From Vulcanisaeta sp. JCM 16159 (GTDB lineage: Archaea > Thermoproteota > Thermoprotei > Thermoproteales > Thermocladiaceae): DNA of 64,000 nucleotides. The stretch is taken from assembly GCF_001316265.1 (NCBI RefSeq), contig NZ_BBDN01000003.1:59339-123338 (forward strand). The letters run 5' to 3'. Shown piece after piece: positions 52,536 through 61,778 of the stretch (its first letter is position 1; the number at the start of each line of letters is the position of its first letter). The notes under the pieces are model-generated. The model ran no database searches and was not told the DNA's origin. It worked only from the letters and a program-made list of their open reading frames with translations. A program made the translations under genes and the position numbers.

Positions 52536-52650
52536 AAGCTCATTATTCATTGTCCTTGGTTTATTAATTTTTTTTGTGCGTACTTTTCATCGATATCTAT
52601 TCGATAACTGAGAATGGTTTTTAAAGAGGAGGTCTGCCTTGTGTGTTTCG

Positions 52651-54483
52651 ATGGATCCGATATCACTATCTATAATAGTACTGGCCCACTGGTTACTTAA
52701 TCAACCTGTGGCGCCTGGTGAGGACTCATACCTAGTGTTCACTGTGTTTAACCCAACGCAGACCTACCTATTTAACATGACCATAACCATAAACTCATCA
52801 TTAATAACGCCGATTTACTACGTTAACTCATCATCAAATTACTGCCAAATACCCGTTGTACCACCTGAGGGTAATAGTTCGTGCATTGTCTATGTACAGG
52901 TTGATCCTGACGTGCCCATGGGCATATACGAAGTTCCTATAACGGTTAATTACACCGAGGTTAACATAACGACTACCGTTAAGCCCCTCATTACTTATCA
53001 GACTATTTCGATTCCAGTAACCACCCTAGTCACCACCATGCTTTATAATAATACGCCAATAATCGCCGGGGTCAAGACCGTGCCTGTGACCATACAGATA
53101 CCAACAGTAATGGGGTCTATACCCTCAATAACCACTTCCCAGTCCTCAGAGAGTGTTAATACGAACGTCTCCATCCCCATACTTGGTTATACTGGTTTTG
53201 AGGCGACGGCCATGATAGGCACGCCGGATAATGTAGTTCAGGCATTGCCTGGGTCCTACGTGCCCATTACGATATACCTAACTAACTACGGAAATACCCC
53301 TGTCTATAATGTCACGGTTACCCTACTATCAGTACCACCACAACTCAATGTAGTAAACACCACGCAACACCTTCCAGCCCTACCGCCAGGCCAACCAGTA
53401 CCATTGACGTTTTACGCATACGTGCCCAGCTACATACCGCAAGGTAACTACACACTGGAGCTCAGGGTTGATTACTTCACGGGTGTTGATGATGTGATTA
53501 ACGCAACACTGGTGGTTCCTCAGGAACCCATTGTCTATATTCAGTCCATAGCCACAAACCCACCCGAGGTATTCCAGAGCTACCCAATGGCCCAGTTAAT
53601 ACTGAGCATTGTTAATATTGGGTCTGGGATCGCCTATAACGCTGAGCTCTTCATAAATGGTTCAGGCGTGTCACCATTAGTAAGTATGCCGTTGATACTC
53701 GGTGCAATACCACCTGGTCAGCCGATACAGTTAACTGTGCCCATAAGCCTACCAAGCGATCCAGGTAATTACACGGTGGGTATATCCATAACATACGACG
53801 GTGGTTCAACAACGAGGTATTTCCAACTAAATGTAAGGCCTAGGGCGAACCTAATTGTTGTGGGTGTTAGTTATCCACAGTCACCAAACCCATCAGACCT
53901 AGGCGCACTACTCAGTACGATTACCTCACCAACATTATCACCCGGTGCTTCTAAGGTTCCAATAACAATCACGATAATAAATGAGGGACCAGTCGAGGCT
54001 AAGAACGTGATGGTGACTATATCCACGGGCCAGGTAATACAGCCTCACGTATCATCGAGCAACCCACTTTCGGCATTAACGGCATCACAGGCATTCATTG
54101 GTGATCTAGAGCCGGGCCAGGAGATAAACGTGACATTCCTGGTGGATGTTGATTCAAACGCTAGACCTGGCACCTATCCCTTAGTGCTGACTTTCGTGTG
54201 GAATCAGACGGGTTCGCTATACCCATTAACTGAGTCTGTGACGACCTACGTAACGGTAAAGCCAGCACCAAATGTTTTGCTTTGGATTGTTCTCATACTA
54301 ATAATAGTCGTGATTATAATAGGCATATTCGCAGCCTTAAGGAGACGTAGGCCAGGCAATAATAACCGCGGGCTGCAGGTCTCCTACGGCAACCAGGGAC
54401 CAGGTAATTACCAGAGCAGGCTGGTGAATCATGAAGTGCTCTGTGGCGGTGATGGTGGGTGCGTGGACGTGGAGTTGGTCTAG
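52651..54483 (+). CDS. S-layer/CARDB-like surface protein with C-terminal anchor
   Basis: About 610 residues. Four or more beta-sandwich repeats with CARDB-like phrases (YVPITIYLTNYGNTPVYNVTVTL; AQLILSIVNIGSGIAYNAEL; VPITITIINEGPVEAKNVMV). More than 15 N-x-S/T sites, a Pro/Thr/Ser-rich make-up and few charges point to a glycosylated extracellular protein. One C-terminal helix (LLWIVLILIIVVIIIGIFAAL) and RRRR anchor it. ATG 52651 fits TATA at 52617-52626; the N-terminal helix is a weak signal. The last 40 residues have a CGGDGGC pair and could reflect an indel. Confidence 0.75.
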   Translation: MDPISLSIIVLAHWLLNQPVAPGEDSYLVFTVFNPTQTYLFNMTITINSSLITPIYYVNSSSNYCQIPVVPPEGNSSCIVYVQVDPDVPMGIYEVPITVNYTEVNITTTVKPLITYQTISIPVTTLVTTMLYNNTPIIAGVKTVPVTIQIPTVMGSIPSITTSQSSESVNTNVSIPILGYTGFEATAMIGTPDNVVQALPGSYVPITIYLTNYGNTPVYNVTVTLLSVPPQLNVVNTTQHLPALPPGQPVPLTFYAYVPSYIPQGNYTLELRVDYFTGVDDVINATLVVPQEPIVYIQSIATNPPEVFQSYPMAQLILSIVNIGSGIAYNAELFINGSGVSPLVSMPLILGAIPPGQPIQLTVPISLPSDPGNYTVGISITYDGGSTTRYFQLNVRPRANLIVVGVSYPQSPNPSDLGALLSTITSPTLSPGASKVPITITIINEGPVEAKNVMVTISTGQVIQPHVSSSNPLSALTASQAFIGDLEPGQEINVTFLVDVDSNARPGTYPLVLTFVWNQTGSLYPLTESVTTYVTVKPAPNVLLWIVLILIIVVIIIGIFAALRRRRPGNNNRGLQVSYGNQGPGNYQSRLVNHEVLCGGDGGCVDVELV

Positions 54484-55917
54484 AGGGTGAGTATGACGTT
54501 GCCTATGCATGGCGTGCAACGGCGATACTAGTCACACTAACACTTGTTGTTATGTATACAGAGGGTATGTTGGTACCATCACTACCGACTATTCAAAAGG
54601 ACATGAACATATCCACCGCCGACGCCTCTTGGATACTATCCATATACATCCTCATGGGTACATTATCCTCAGCAATAATGGGTAAGCTTGGTGATATGTT
54701 TGGCAAGAAGAGAATGCTCATGGTAACGATGATAACGTACACAATTGGTGCCTCATTACGGGGTTCTCAACAAACTACGGAATGCTCCTGATGGGTAGGG
54801 CGTTACAGGGCGTTGGTATGGCAATGATGCCTTAGCCTTCGCCCTAGTTAGGGAGGAGTTCCCACCGCGTATGATACCGCAGGTCCAGGGATTAATAAGC
54901 GCCATGTTTGGCGTTGGTATGGCAGTGTCGTTACCGCTCGGTGCCTATGTTTCTCAAACTCTTGGTTGGCAGGCCACGTATCACACAGTCTACCCATTTA
55001 TATTGATTGAGGACTTAATGGTTTACCTATACATCAGGGAGAGCAGGATTAGGAACCCACAGCCAATTGACTGGGTCGGCTTATTCCTACTCTCTGTATC
55101 ATTAGCTAGTGGTTTAATAGCCGTGACGGATGCGCCGACCTATGGCTGGACTGACCCATTAGTAATATCATTACTCATACTCTTTGTGCTTGGCTTTGGA
55201 GTATTCATACTGTATGAAACAACAGTTAATTATCCACTGGTTCCTATTAACCTATTGGGCAATAGAAATGTCATGGCAGCCAACATAGGTGTTGCCCTGG
55301 CTGGTTTCGCCCTATTCCTAATGGCTCAAGCCCTAACATACCTGCTCGAGTCGCCTCAACCACTTGGTTATGATCTGTCAATACTGAATGCAGGTATTAT
55401 GATGATACCCATGGCCGTTGTCCAAATGATAGTTGCGCCGATAGCTGGTAGAGTCATTACGAGCCTCGGCGCAAAGAAGTTGGCGGTTATTGGTTCATCA
55501 ATAGCCATAATCGGCCTATTAATGCTAACATACACGGCATTTTATGGCTTATCATACGTGATAGGGTCAATGTCTGTGTTATCTGCCGGTATTAGTATGG
55601 TTAATGTTGCCGTAATAAACATACTGGTGTTCTCAGTGGGTAGGAGGAACATGGGCCTAGCCACGGGCTTAAATTCCGTGTTTAGGAACATAGGTGGTGC
55701 ATGGGGACCGGCGGTGGCTGGTTCGTTAATGAGTATGTACCAGGCCTCGGTACTAATCTCATTAAGGCCATTACTATGGATAACACTACCTGCCAAGTTC
55801 TCCTATCAATTAATGTTCATTATAACTACGGTTCTCTACGTAATGGCAATAATAGTCATTGTGACATTGACACGTGAGGTATTCGTGAAGGGTGAAATAA
55901 GGGCTCTCGAGGCTTAG
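54459..55917 (+). CDS. MFS drug/metabolite exporter (DHA2/EmrB-like), two frameshifts
   Basis: About 486 residues, 14 helices expected; breaks near 54757 and 54832. Opening LVPSLPTIQKDMNISTADASWILSIYIL and GKLGDMFGKKRMLM are DHA2 signatures; the restored GRALQGVGMAMMPLAFALVREEFPP is motif C-like. This family exports drugs, acids or lipids with H+. The start is uncertain: GTG 54459 overlaps the surface-protein end by 25 bases, and an indel near 54490 is possible. Convergent with thiL, 4-base overlap. Confidence 0.85.
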
Positions 55918-56896
55918 GTACTTGACCAACCAATGAAGTAGTCCCAACCCCTATACCTAAGTATTGAGCCTTTAAAATAAACACCGTTACCATCCTCAAC
56001 AGTTGCAAACGGCTTAAACCCGAGCTTCTCAAACTCAGGTATGCAATTCCCTTTTATTGAGAATACCGGTAGGAATTCCTCACCGCCATTAAACACTATC
56101 TCCTCAATATTGATGTCCGTGATACTACTTACGGAGTTTAGGAACTCATCATTAACAGGTAATTCATTGACCACTATCTTAACACCACCATCTATAGACA
56201 TGGTCCAGAGTACCTTGCCAAGCCCATCACTTGAGTCCATACTAGCTGAAATACAGTCCCTATACCGCAGTAGATCATTTAACATGCCCAACTCAGGCTT
56301 AGGTCTCCTCAATATTTCAATACCTTCCCTAACTGCCTTTACATCAATCCACTTATCAAGCTCGTTGTTATAGTATAATTTAAAGACAAGGCCTGTATAG
56401 CCAAAGCCAGGCCTTGTAACTAATGCGTCACCAACCCTGGGTTTCCTACCTATAATACCAGCCAATGGCTTACCCACGGCGGCGACGTCAATCACGTCGT
56501 CAAGACCCTCATTCAAATCGCCGCAAGGTACTTCACACCTAGGTAATCGGCCCCCTCCTTAAGTCCATTAATCAGTTCCCTGAACTCATCAAGATCTAAG
56601 TCACCCCTCATCGTTATGGAGACGACAGCATAAAGCGGCCTGCTTAACTTTACAAGGAAGTCACTGCTCACTGCCGCCATGGCCTTCCAACCCATGTCAA
56701 AGTAGGTCATGAAGGGCATTCTGGATGTTGATAGCGAGAGACCATCAACCTTTATGGCTAAGGTATTACCATCAATTTCTATGAACTCTAGGTCATTATC
56801 CTCACTGGTATTAATGATATTCCTAATAATACTTATTAAGTTCGTTTCTCCAACACCCTTTAATGGCTTCCTAACCATAGGTAGAAGCGTGCTCAT
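55914..56896 (-). CDS. thiL: Thiamine-monophosphate kinase-like protein, one frameshift
   Basis: About 327 residues; break near 56517 restores KYLGGDLNEGLDDVIDVAAVGKP. The ATP-binding DMGWKAMAAVSSDF, the GGDLNE loop and SMDSSDGLGKVLW are ThiL features, with GGEEFLPVFSI near the end. It would form thiamine pyrophosphate from TMP. The initial DD/DE metal site is not standard (VDGLSLSTSRMP), so another AIR-synthase-fold kinase is possible. Confidence 0.78.
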
Positions 56897-56931
56897 TGGG
56901 AGTTATAAGGAATTAGTGTTTTATGGCTAAA

Positions 56932-57303
56932 TCACTGGGTCACTTCCTCAAGGAACTTTAAAACATCCTCAGGACCACCGCTCTGTTTAATCAATCCCCA
57001 AAGCTTTGAATCCCTACATAACCTATACCTAATAATACTCCTACTACTATCAACCTGTAGATAACCAGAATCACTAAGTTGCTTAAGTACGTGCTTAACA
57101 AGCGTGAGCACCACGGGTATTGCGTCATTAAATTCGGCATACTCGAGTATCTTCTTAGGTGTGAAGCTCACGCAGGTACCCTTGCGTACTTAACAGCCAC
57201 CCACAAGCCCCTCGCAACCAACTCCTCGATTTTCTTGAAATCTGCATAAATATTTGTTATCTGGGTCATTAAGTAGGCGTAGACAGCCGGATTTAAAGTT
57301 CAT
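56932..57303 (-). CDS. Small winged-helix-like protein, unknown, two frameshifts
   Basis: About 124 residues; start ATG 57303, breaks near 57292 and 57181. Restored start NPAVYAYLMTQITNIYADFKKIEELVARGLWVAVKYARVP, then VVLTLVKHVLKQLSDSGYLQVDSSRSIIRYRL, a helix-turn-helix with a beta wing. DNA binding is likely but the regulon is unknown. Two palindromic elements precede the gene. Confidence 0.6.
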
Positions 57304-57310
57304 GATTAGG

Positions 57311-57322
57311 TACGTATACGTA
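57311..57322. promoter_or_regulatory. Perfect palindrome TACGTATACGTA
   Basis: Twelve bases, symmetric about a TATA core, 8 bases upstream of ATG 57303. Same core as the sites before gar1 and enolase. Confidence 0.45.
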
Positions 57323-57337
57323 ATAGCCCTGTATATC

Positions 57338-57366
57338 CAGGCATAAATATGCAATAAATATGCCTG
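57338..57366. repeat. Inverted and direct repeat CAGGCATA-N13-TATGCCTG
   Basis: An 8-bp inverted repeat enclosing two direct copies of ATAAATATGC. It lies between the winged-helix gene start and the end of the DUF92 gene and may be an operator or a transcript-end structure. Confidence 0.4.
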
Positions 57367-57407
57367 TACCTAGGGCTTCCCATGGGGCATAATTAACTAC
57401 CTACGGC

Positions 57408-58318
57408 TTATAAATTAGTTAGAATCATGTGAGGACCCGCTAATAATAATAAAGCAGTTATTGATGAGGCCACGATCACTGCTGATACGAGTAAGTTTAC
57501 ATCCTCATTCTCAAGGTCATAACTACCCATAATCCTTACAGTCCTCTCGCCACACACGTGAACCTCCCTATCAGTCATGACACCACACCTTGGGCATCTA
57601 TACTTAGGCTGAAATAACGCTCCAAAGATACTATCAAGAACCTCACCTAAATAGCCAAGGACCAGGACTATTACGGTAAGCCAGGTATTCACAGAATTAA
57701 TATAACCCAGGGACTTAAGTAAATACTGAATTCCTAAGTACGTAAGTGCTATTGTGGATGAACCAAGAAATGAGCTTAGCTCTCCTAGCAATGTAACGCC
57801 ACCAGATACTCCAGGGTCCACGGTAATCCAGGGCCTCGTTATTAACCTTGGCCTTGACTTACTAAGAACGCCCAACTCGGAGGCCCAGGTGTCTGCATTT
57901 GAATAGGCAATGCCCGTTACCGCAGCCGTGGAGAATAATTGATAAATCGATATGTCATGGCTTAGGTAAGCTATGCCGCGAGTAATGCCAATGCACTGGG
58001 TATTAGGCCAACGGCTAATACCTGCTTCCAATTTCTTCCTCTAACGTCCTCCGCCGTCCCAAGTTCCTCCTTTCTCTCAACACCGATTTTGGTAAGGGCG
58101 CTTGAGCTGCCCAGGAAGACTATGAATGGTACTATTGAGGAGGGCCCGCCAAGCAGTATCATGAAGCCCACGAGCACCGATGGTATAACGGCATCCCTCG
58201 TTATTACCTTGATTCTCAGGGCAGCGTATGTTAATGCTAATGATATGATTAGTGCCGCAATTACAATTAACGAATACATAATTGCCACATTGACTATGCT
58301 CATAATTTGTTCATGCAT
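57408..58318 (-). CDS. DUF92 integral membrane protein, one frameshift
   Basis: About 303 residues; break near 57978 joins SALALLAA to IAYLSHDISIYQLF. Seven or more helices, FLGSSSALTKIGVERKEELG and YSNADTWASELGVLSK are the DUF92 signatures, shared with phytyl-phosphate kinase VTE6. A cytoplasmic loop has a zinc-like site CPRCGVMTDREVHVCG. In archaea a role in isoprenoid phosphate metabolism is plausible but unproven. Confidence 0.82.
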
Positions 58319-58392
58319 CAGTTAAATACTCAATAAGGTTTTTTTAAGTATTATTTCAATAACTTAGGGATTTGCCGTAATTAGGCTATGTC

Positions 58393-58441
58393 ATGATGAG
58401 TCAGAGTTACGCAGATTAGTGACGAGAACATACCCGGCTGA
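58393..58441 (+). ncRNA. C/D-box guide RNA, possible 23S helix 69 target
   Basis: Plus strand: C ATGATGA (58393-58399), guide GTCAGAGTTACG, D' CAGA (58412-58415), spacer TTA, C' GTGACGA (58419-58425), guide GAACATACCCGG, D CTGA (58438-58441). Both guides are 12 nt. By D+5 the targets are CGUA(Am)CUCUGAC and CCGG(Gm)UAUGUUC. The first resembles the conserved helix 69 loop of 23S rRNA (CGUAACUAU... in E. coli), with the methyl at the A equivalent to 1913. Spacer and C' are identical to the sRNA at 38809-38857. Confidence 0.83.
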
Positions 58442-58524
58442 ATCCAGTCCCTTAAATAGGACACAAAGCTAATTAATTTGGAAGAAGAAAAAGATATTTA
58501 TATTAAGACTTAGTTGTGGCTTCG

Positions 58525-58971
58525 ATGGGTCGTAGGAGGAAAAGCCGTAAGAAGTTAATGCTTAAGCCCAAGAAGACCTTGCCCAAAATATTCACGTGCC
58601 CGCATTGTGGTGCTCCATTGGTTAACGTGAAGATTGATAAGAAGGAGGGGAAGGTACTGGTTAACTGTGGTAGTTGCGGCCTTGAGGCTGAGTTCAATTA
58701 CATACCTGGTCTACTCCCCGTGGATTACTTCAATAAGTTCGTGGATCTTTATTACCAGGGTCAGATAAAGCCTAAGAGGGAGGTTACGGTGTCTTTAACG
58801 CAATTAACGACTAAGTCAAATCCACTACTTAGTGAGGTAAATGAGGATCAGGAAGAGAAATCAGCAGAATCCCTTAACGAAGGCGGTGAGGAATTTGGTG
58901 AGGGTAGTACCGAGGAGGTCTATAGTGAGGAGGGCGAGTATATCGAGGATACTGGATATACTGAGGAGTGA
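58525..58971 (+). CDS. Elf1-like zinc-ribbon transcription elongation factor
   Basis: About 148 residues. Basic start MGRRRKSRKKLMLKPKK, zinc ribbon CPHCGAPLV...CGSC, then VDYFNKFVDLYYQGQIKPKR as in eukaryotic Elf1. An acidic, low-complexity tail of about 55 residues follows. ATG 58525 is 28 bases after TATTTATATTAAG; the upstream GTG 58516 is less likely. Elf1 helps RNA polymerase move through templates. Confidence 0.85.
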   Translation: MGRRRKSRKKLMLKPKKTLPKIFTCPHCGAPLVNVKIDKKEGKVLVNCGSCGLEAEFNYIPGLLPVDYFNKFVDLYYQGQIKPKREVTVSLTQLTTKSNPLLSEVNEDQEEKSAESLNEGGEEFGEGSTEEVYSEEGEYIEDTGYTEE

Positions 58972-59004
58972 TATTTAAAATACAAGAATTAATTATCATC
59001 CCTA

Positions 59005-59778
59005 ATGGGCGTTAAGGACTACCTATTGAAGCGTATTGCTGAGGTTGGCACAATACACATGACATTACTCGACCCGGATAAGGTCACTGCGAGGGAATTT
59101 AAGGAATTGGCATTGATGGTTCAGGAATACGGTAGTGATGCATTGATGGTAGGTGGTTCATTAGGCATATCCGAGGGTCAACTCGATGAGTATCTAAGCA
59201 CTATTAAGGATTCTTTAAAAATACCCGTTATTCTATTCCCAGGCAGTGTAGCGAATCTGAGCAAACATGCTGATGCGGTATTCTTCCTAAGCGTGCTTAA
59301 CAGCACTGATCCATACTTCATAGTTGGCGCCCAAATACAGGCCTCAGTACTGCTGGTAAAGAGGTTTAGGAACCTGGAGCCAATATCGTTGGCATACATA
59401 ATTGTTGGTGATGGCGGTGCCGTTGGTTACGTAAGTAATGCAAGGCCAATACCCTATGATAGGGATGACATCGCCCTAGCCTATGCATACGCGGCCCAGT
59501 TAATGGGATTTGACATGATATACCTCGAGGCCGGCAGTGGTGCTCGTGAACCCGTGAGGCCAAGGATGGTTTCTAGGGTGAAGAAGCTTGTTAGTAAGCC
59601 TTTAATTGTTGGTGGCGGTATTCGAGATCCTGAGAGGGCCTCTGAGCTTGCCTTAGCTGGCGCTGATGCGATAGTTACTGGTACGATAATTGAGGAAAAG
59701 CCTGAATTGATTAGGGACATTATAAGGGCCGTTCATGAGGGTGGAATTGCAAGGAAGAGGAATTTAGAGGGGAATTAG
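59005..59778 (+). CDS. Geranylgeranylglyceryl phosphate synthase
   Basis: 257 residues, intact. TLLDPDKVT (Mg2+), VGGSLGISEGQLDEYL, LFPGSVANLS, YLEAGSGAREPVRP, IVGGGIRDPERA and GADAIVTGTIIEE match the family. It makes the first ether bond of archaeal membrane lipids from GGPP and glycerol-1-phosphate. TATA ATATTTAAAATA is 28 bases before the ATG. Its last 15 bases overlap the Sec61-beta gene end (convergent). Confidence 0.95.
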   Translation: MGVKDYLLKRIAEVGTIHMTLLDPDKVTAREFKELALMVQEYGSDALMVGGSLGISEGQLDEYLSTIKDSLKIPVILFPGSVANLSKHADAVFFLSVLNSTDPYFIVGAQIQASVLLVKRFRNLEPISLAYIIVGDGGAVGYVSNARPIPYDRDDIALAYAYAAQLMGFDMIYLEAGSGAREPVRPRMVSRVKKLVSKPLIVGGGIRDPERASELALAGADAIVTGTIIEEKPELIRDIIRAVHEGGIARKRNLEGN

Positions 59779-59937
59779 GAACTTAAGGATTATTACTAAT
59801 AATGAAGTCGCGATGCCAAGAAAAATAACCAACTGTGGACTTACCTTGATCTTCTCGATTTCCTTGGCCTCATTAAACTTAACCAGTCCAGCGGCAATGA
59901 ATGGTGACATACCGGATGTACGCCTACGCCTAGGCAT
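59764..59937 (-). CDS. secG: Preprotein translocase subunit Sec61-beta (SecG-like)
   Basis: 57 residues, easily missed. Starts MPRRRRTSGMSPFIAAGLVKF, matching the archaeal pattern (K/R-rich, then SGMxxxxAAGLxRF), then EKIKVSPQLVIFLGIATSLLVIILKFLIPL, one tail-anchoring helix. It is the third subunit of the SecYE-beta protein channel. ZPR1 lies upstream in the same direction. Confidence 0.9.
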   Translation of the reverse strand: MPRRRRTSGMSPFIAAGLVKFNEAKEIEKIKVSPQLVIFLGIATSLLVIILKFLIPL

Positions 59938-59991
59938 TATTTATGGTCTTATTCCGGGAGATTAAAAACTTATCTTCACCAAAACCAATAA

Positions 59992-60573
59992 TTACTCCAC
60001 TGGATTTAGTGGTTCAATGCGAACATCGGAGTCACGACCAGGGGGAGGCTTAATCATAGAATTGCCATTTGGGTCCTCAATAATTATCCTAAACCTAAAC
60101 TCACCCTGAAGTGCCCTCCGCACCTTGTCCTTAAACTCCCTCAGTCTACGTATGCTCTCCTCATCATCCTCATTAAGAACCTCCATCCTCTCCGCAACAT
60201 CGATCATCCTCAGCAGTAGGCCCTCGACCGTAGTTATCATAGCCTCTGCATCAGGCCCTGGATCGATGTCAAAGCCAAGTTCAGGGCTGCTTATTCTCGC
60301 GGTCTTCGACCTGAAAATATAGGTCCTATAAACGTCAGTGTCATCCTTAACCTCGTACATTATCCTAGATGGTCCCCTGGAATTAAGGTATTGTATATCA
60401 ATCCTCTTATAACCGCAGTGGTCACATTGATTACTGTATAGTATTAAGTCACCGAAGGCTGGGTCACTATACAGGATCTCAATTACATGAAGCGTGTCTC
60501 TACCGCATACTGGGCACTTTTCAATTCCTGTATAAATCACCCTACCGTGAATGCCCACATCGTAATTACTCAT
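59992..60573 (-). CDS. ZPR1 zinc-finger domain protein
   Basis: 193 residues, single ZPR1 unit. CPVCGRDTLHVIEI...NQCDHCGYKRIDI is the C4 zinc finger, followed by the PGPDAEAMITTVEGLLLRM helix of the A/B domain. Eukaryotic ZPR1 is an eEF1A chaperone; archaeal single-unit forms are thought to do a similar job, but this is unproven. Confidence 0.88.
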   Translation of the reverse strand: MSNYDVGIHGRVIYTGIEKCPVCGRDTLHVIEILYSDPAFGDLILYSNQCDHCGYKRIDIQYLNSRGPSRIMYEVKDDTDVYRTYIFRSKTARISSPELGFDIDPGPDAEAMITTVEGLLLRMIDVAERMEVLNEDDEESIRRLREFKDKVRRALQGEFRFRIIIEDPNGNSMIKPPPGRDSDVRIEPLNPVE

Positions 60574-60683
60574 TGAAGATCATGGCCTAATCCCAGTATT
60601 TATTACTATCCTTAATTTGCATCATTCCCTGGACACTATGAGTAAGTCATCTTTAAAAGGGGCTGTTTCATACGTGATTTTTA

Positions 60684-60995
60684 ATGAGCTCAATAACGCC
60701 AAGTAAGTGGCTTGCAGCCCTTGGTATTGTAGCCGTGATGGTACTCGTATTATTCATAATGGGGTTCTGGTACGCGGTCTACACACCTGGTGCTGCGCCA
60801 TCGTGTTCAGGGTCATTCACGTTAATGGAAATCCTCACATTAATATTATCAATCTCGGGAGTTTACCTACTAATAAATTACCTGAGTAGGGGCAATGTAA
60901 GTGATATATTGCTGGTGATTTTCGTGGCTGCCCTCGTGATATTCGCAATGAGTTTCTATTTATTGTCTGTCTCGCCATACGGCGCCATGTGTTAA
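60684..60995 (+). CDS. Small membrane protein, unknown, 103 residues
   Basis: Three helices (LGIVAVMVLVLFIMGFWYAV; TLMEILTLILSISGVYLLINYL; ILLVIFVAALVIFAMSFYLL). Two cysteines face the outside after helix 1 (APSCSGS) and at the C-terminus (GAMC). TATA TCTTTAAAAGG lies 29 bases before the ATG. Function unknown. Confidence 0.65.
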   Translation: MSSITPSKWLAALGIVAVMVLVLFIMGFWYAVYTPGAAPSCSGSFTLMEILTLILSISGVYLLINYLSRGNVSDILLVIFVAALVIFAMSFYLLSVSPYGAMC

Positions 60996-61029
60996 GTCTT
61001 AAAAATAATCGTAATGGGCGTTTATCGCA

Positions 61030-61446
61030 ATGGACTGTGTATTTTGCAGGATAATTAAAGGTGAGGAACCTGCCTACGTGGTTTATGAGGATGACTATGT
61101 AATAGCCATACTCGATAAGTACCCAATAAGTAGGGGCCACACGCTTGTCATGCCAAAGAGACATTATAGGGACATAACCGAGATACCGAGTAATGAGTTA
61201 TGTCACGTAATAATGGTTACAAAGGCAGTGGCGATGGCAGTAATTAAGGCATTGAATGTGCCTGGGGTGAGGATTGTCCAGAATAATGGTGCCGAGGCTG
61301 GCCAAGTGATCTTCCATATACACTTTCACGTAATACCAATGACGGGGCACATGATAGGTAGGCATTACTTAACTGAGGAGGAGGGTCGTGAAGTATCTGG
61401 GTTATTGTCCAGAGCCATCAAGGAAGTACTTAGTAATATGGGTTAA
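61030..61446 (+). CDS. HIT-family hydrolase
   Basis: 138 residues, intact. CVFCRIIKGEEPAYVVYED opening, RGHTLVMPKRH and the histidine triad FHIHFHVIP. Members hydrolyse nucleotide phosphoramidates or dinucleoside polyphosphates. Leaderless ATG 27 bases after TCTTAAAAATAAT. Confidence 0.93.
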   Translation: MDCVFCRIIKGEEPAYVVYEDDYVIAILDKYPISRGHTLVMPKRHYRDITEIPSNELCHVIMVTKAVAMAVIKALNVPGVRIVQNNGAEAGQVIFHIHFHVIPMTGHMIGRHYLTEEEGREVSGLLSRAIKEVLSNMG

Positions 61447-61479
61447 CCTTTTATACTAAGTTATAATTAATTATTCTCA

Positions 61480-61778
61480 ATGGAGGTATTTGGCCTAACA
61501 CTAACCCAGGTAATAAGCATAATTGGGCTCTTCGTACTCGGCCTACTGGTGGGCATATTAATAAGGAGGTTGATCGGCGTAGCCTTGTACTACTGGCCAT
61601 AGTAATACTGGCCATGGCCCTGGGCTATCTAAGCCCATCAACCCTGGTTTCACTACTTCACTACGCAGGTTATACAATGAGCATTGCCTACTCAAAGGTT
61701 CAGCAGTTCACGGTGGCAATCCCATACTCATCACTGGCATTCATAATAGGTCTCATCATCGGCCTAATAAAGGGTTAA
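61480..61778 (+). CDS. Small membrane protein, unknown, one frameshift
   Basis: About 100 residues: MEVFGLTLTQVISIIGLF, a first helix, then a break near 61590 into LVLLAIVILAMALGYLSPSTLVSLLHYAG and AFIIGLIIGLIKG. Three helices in total. Not visible as one open frame. Its end overlaps the next, convergent gene by 4 bases. No family recognised. Confidence 0.55.
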
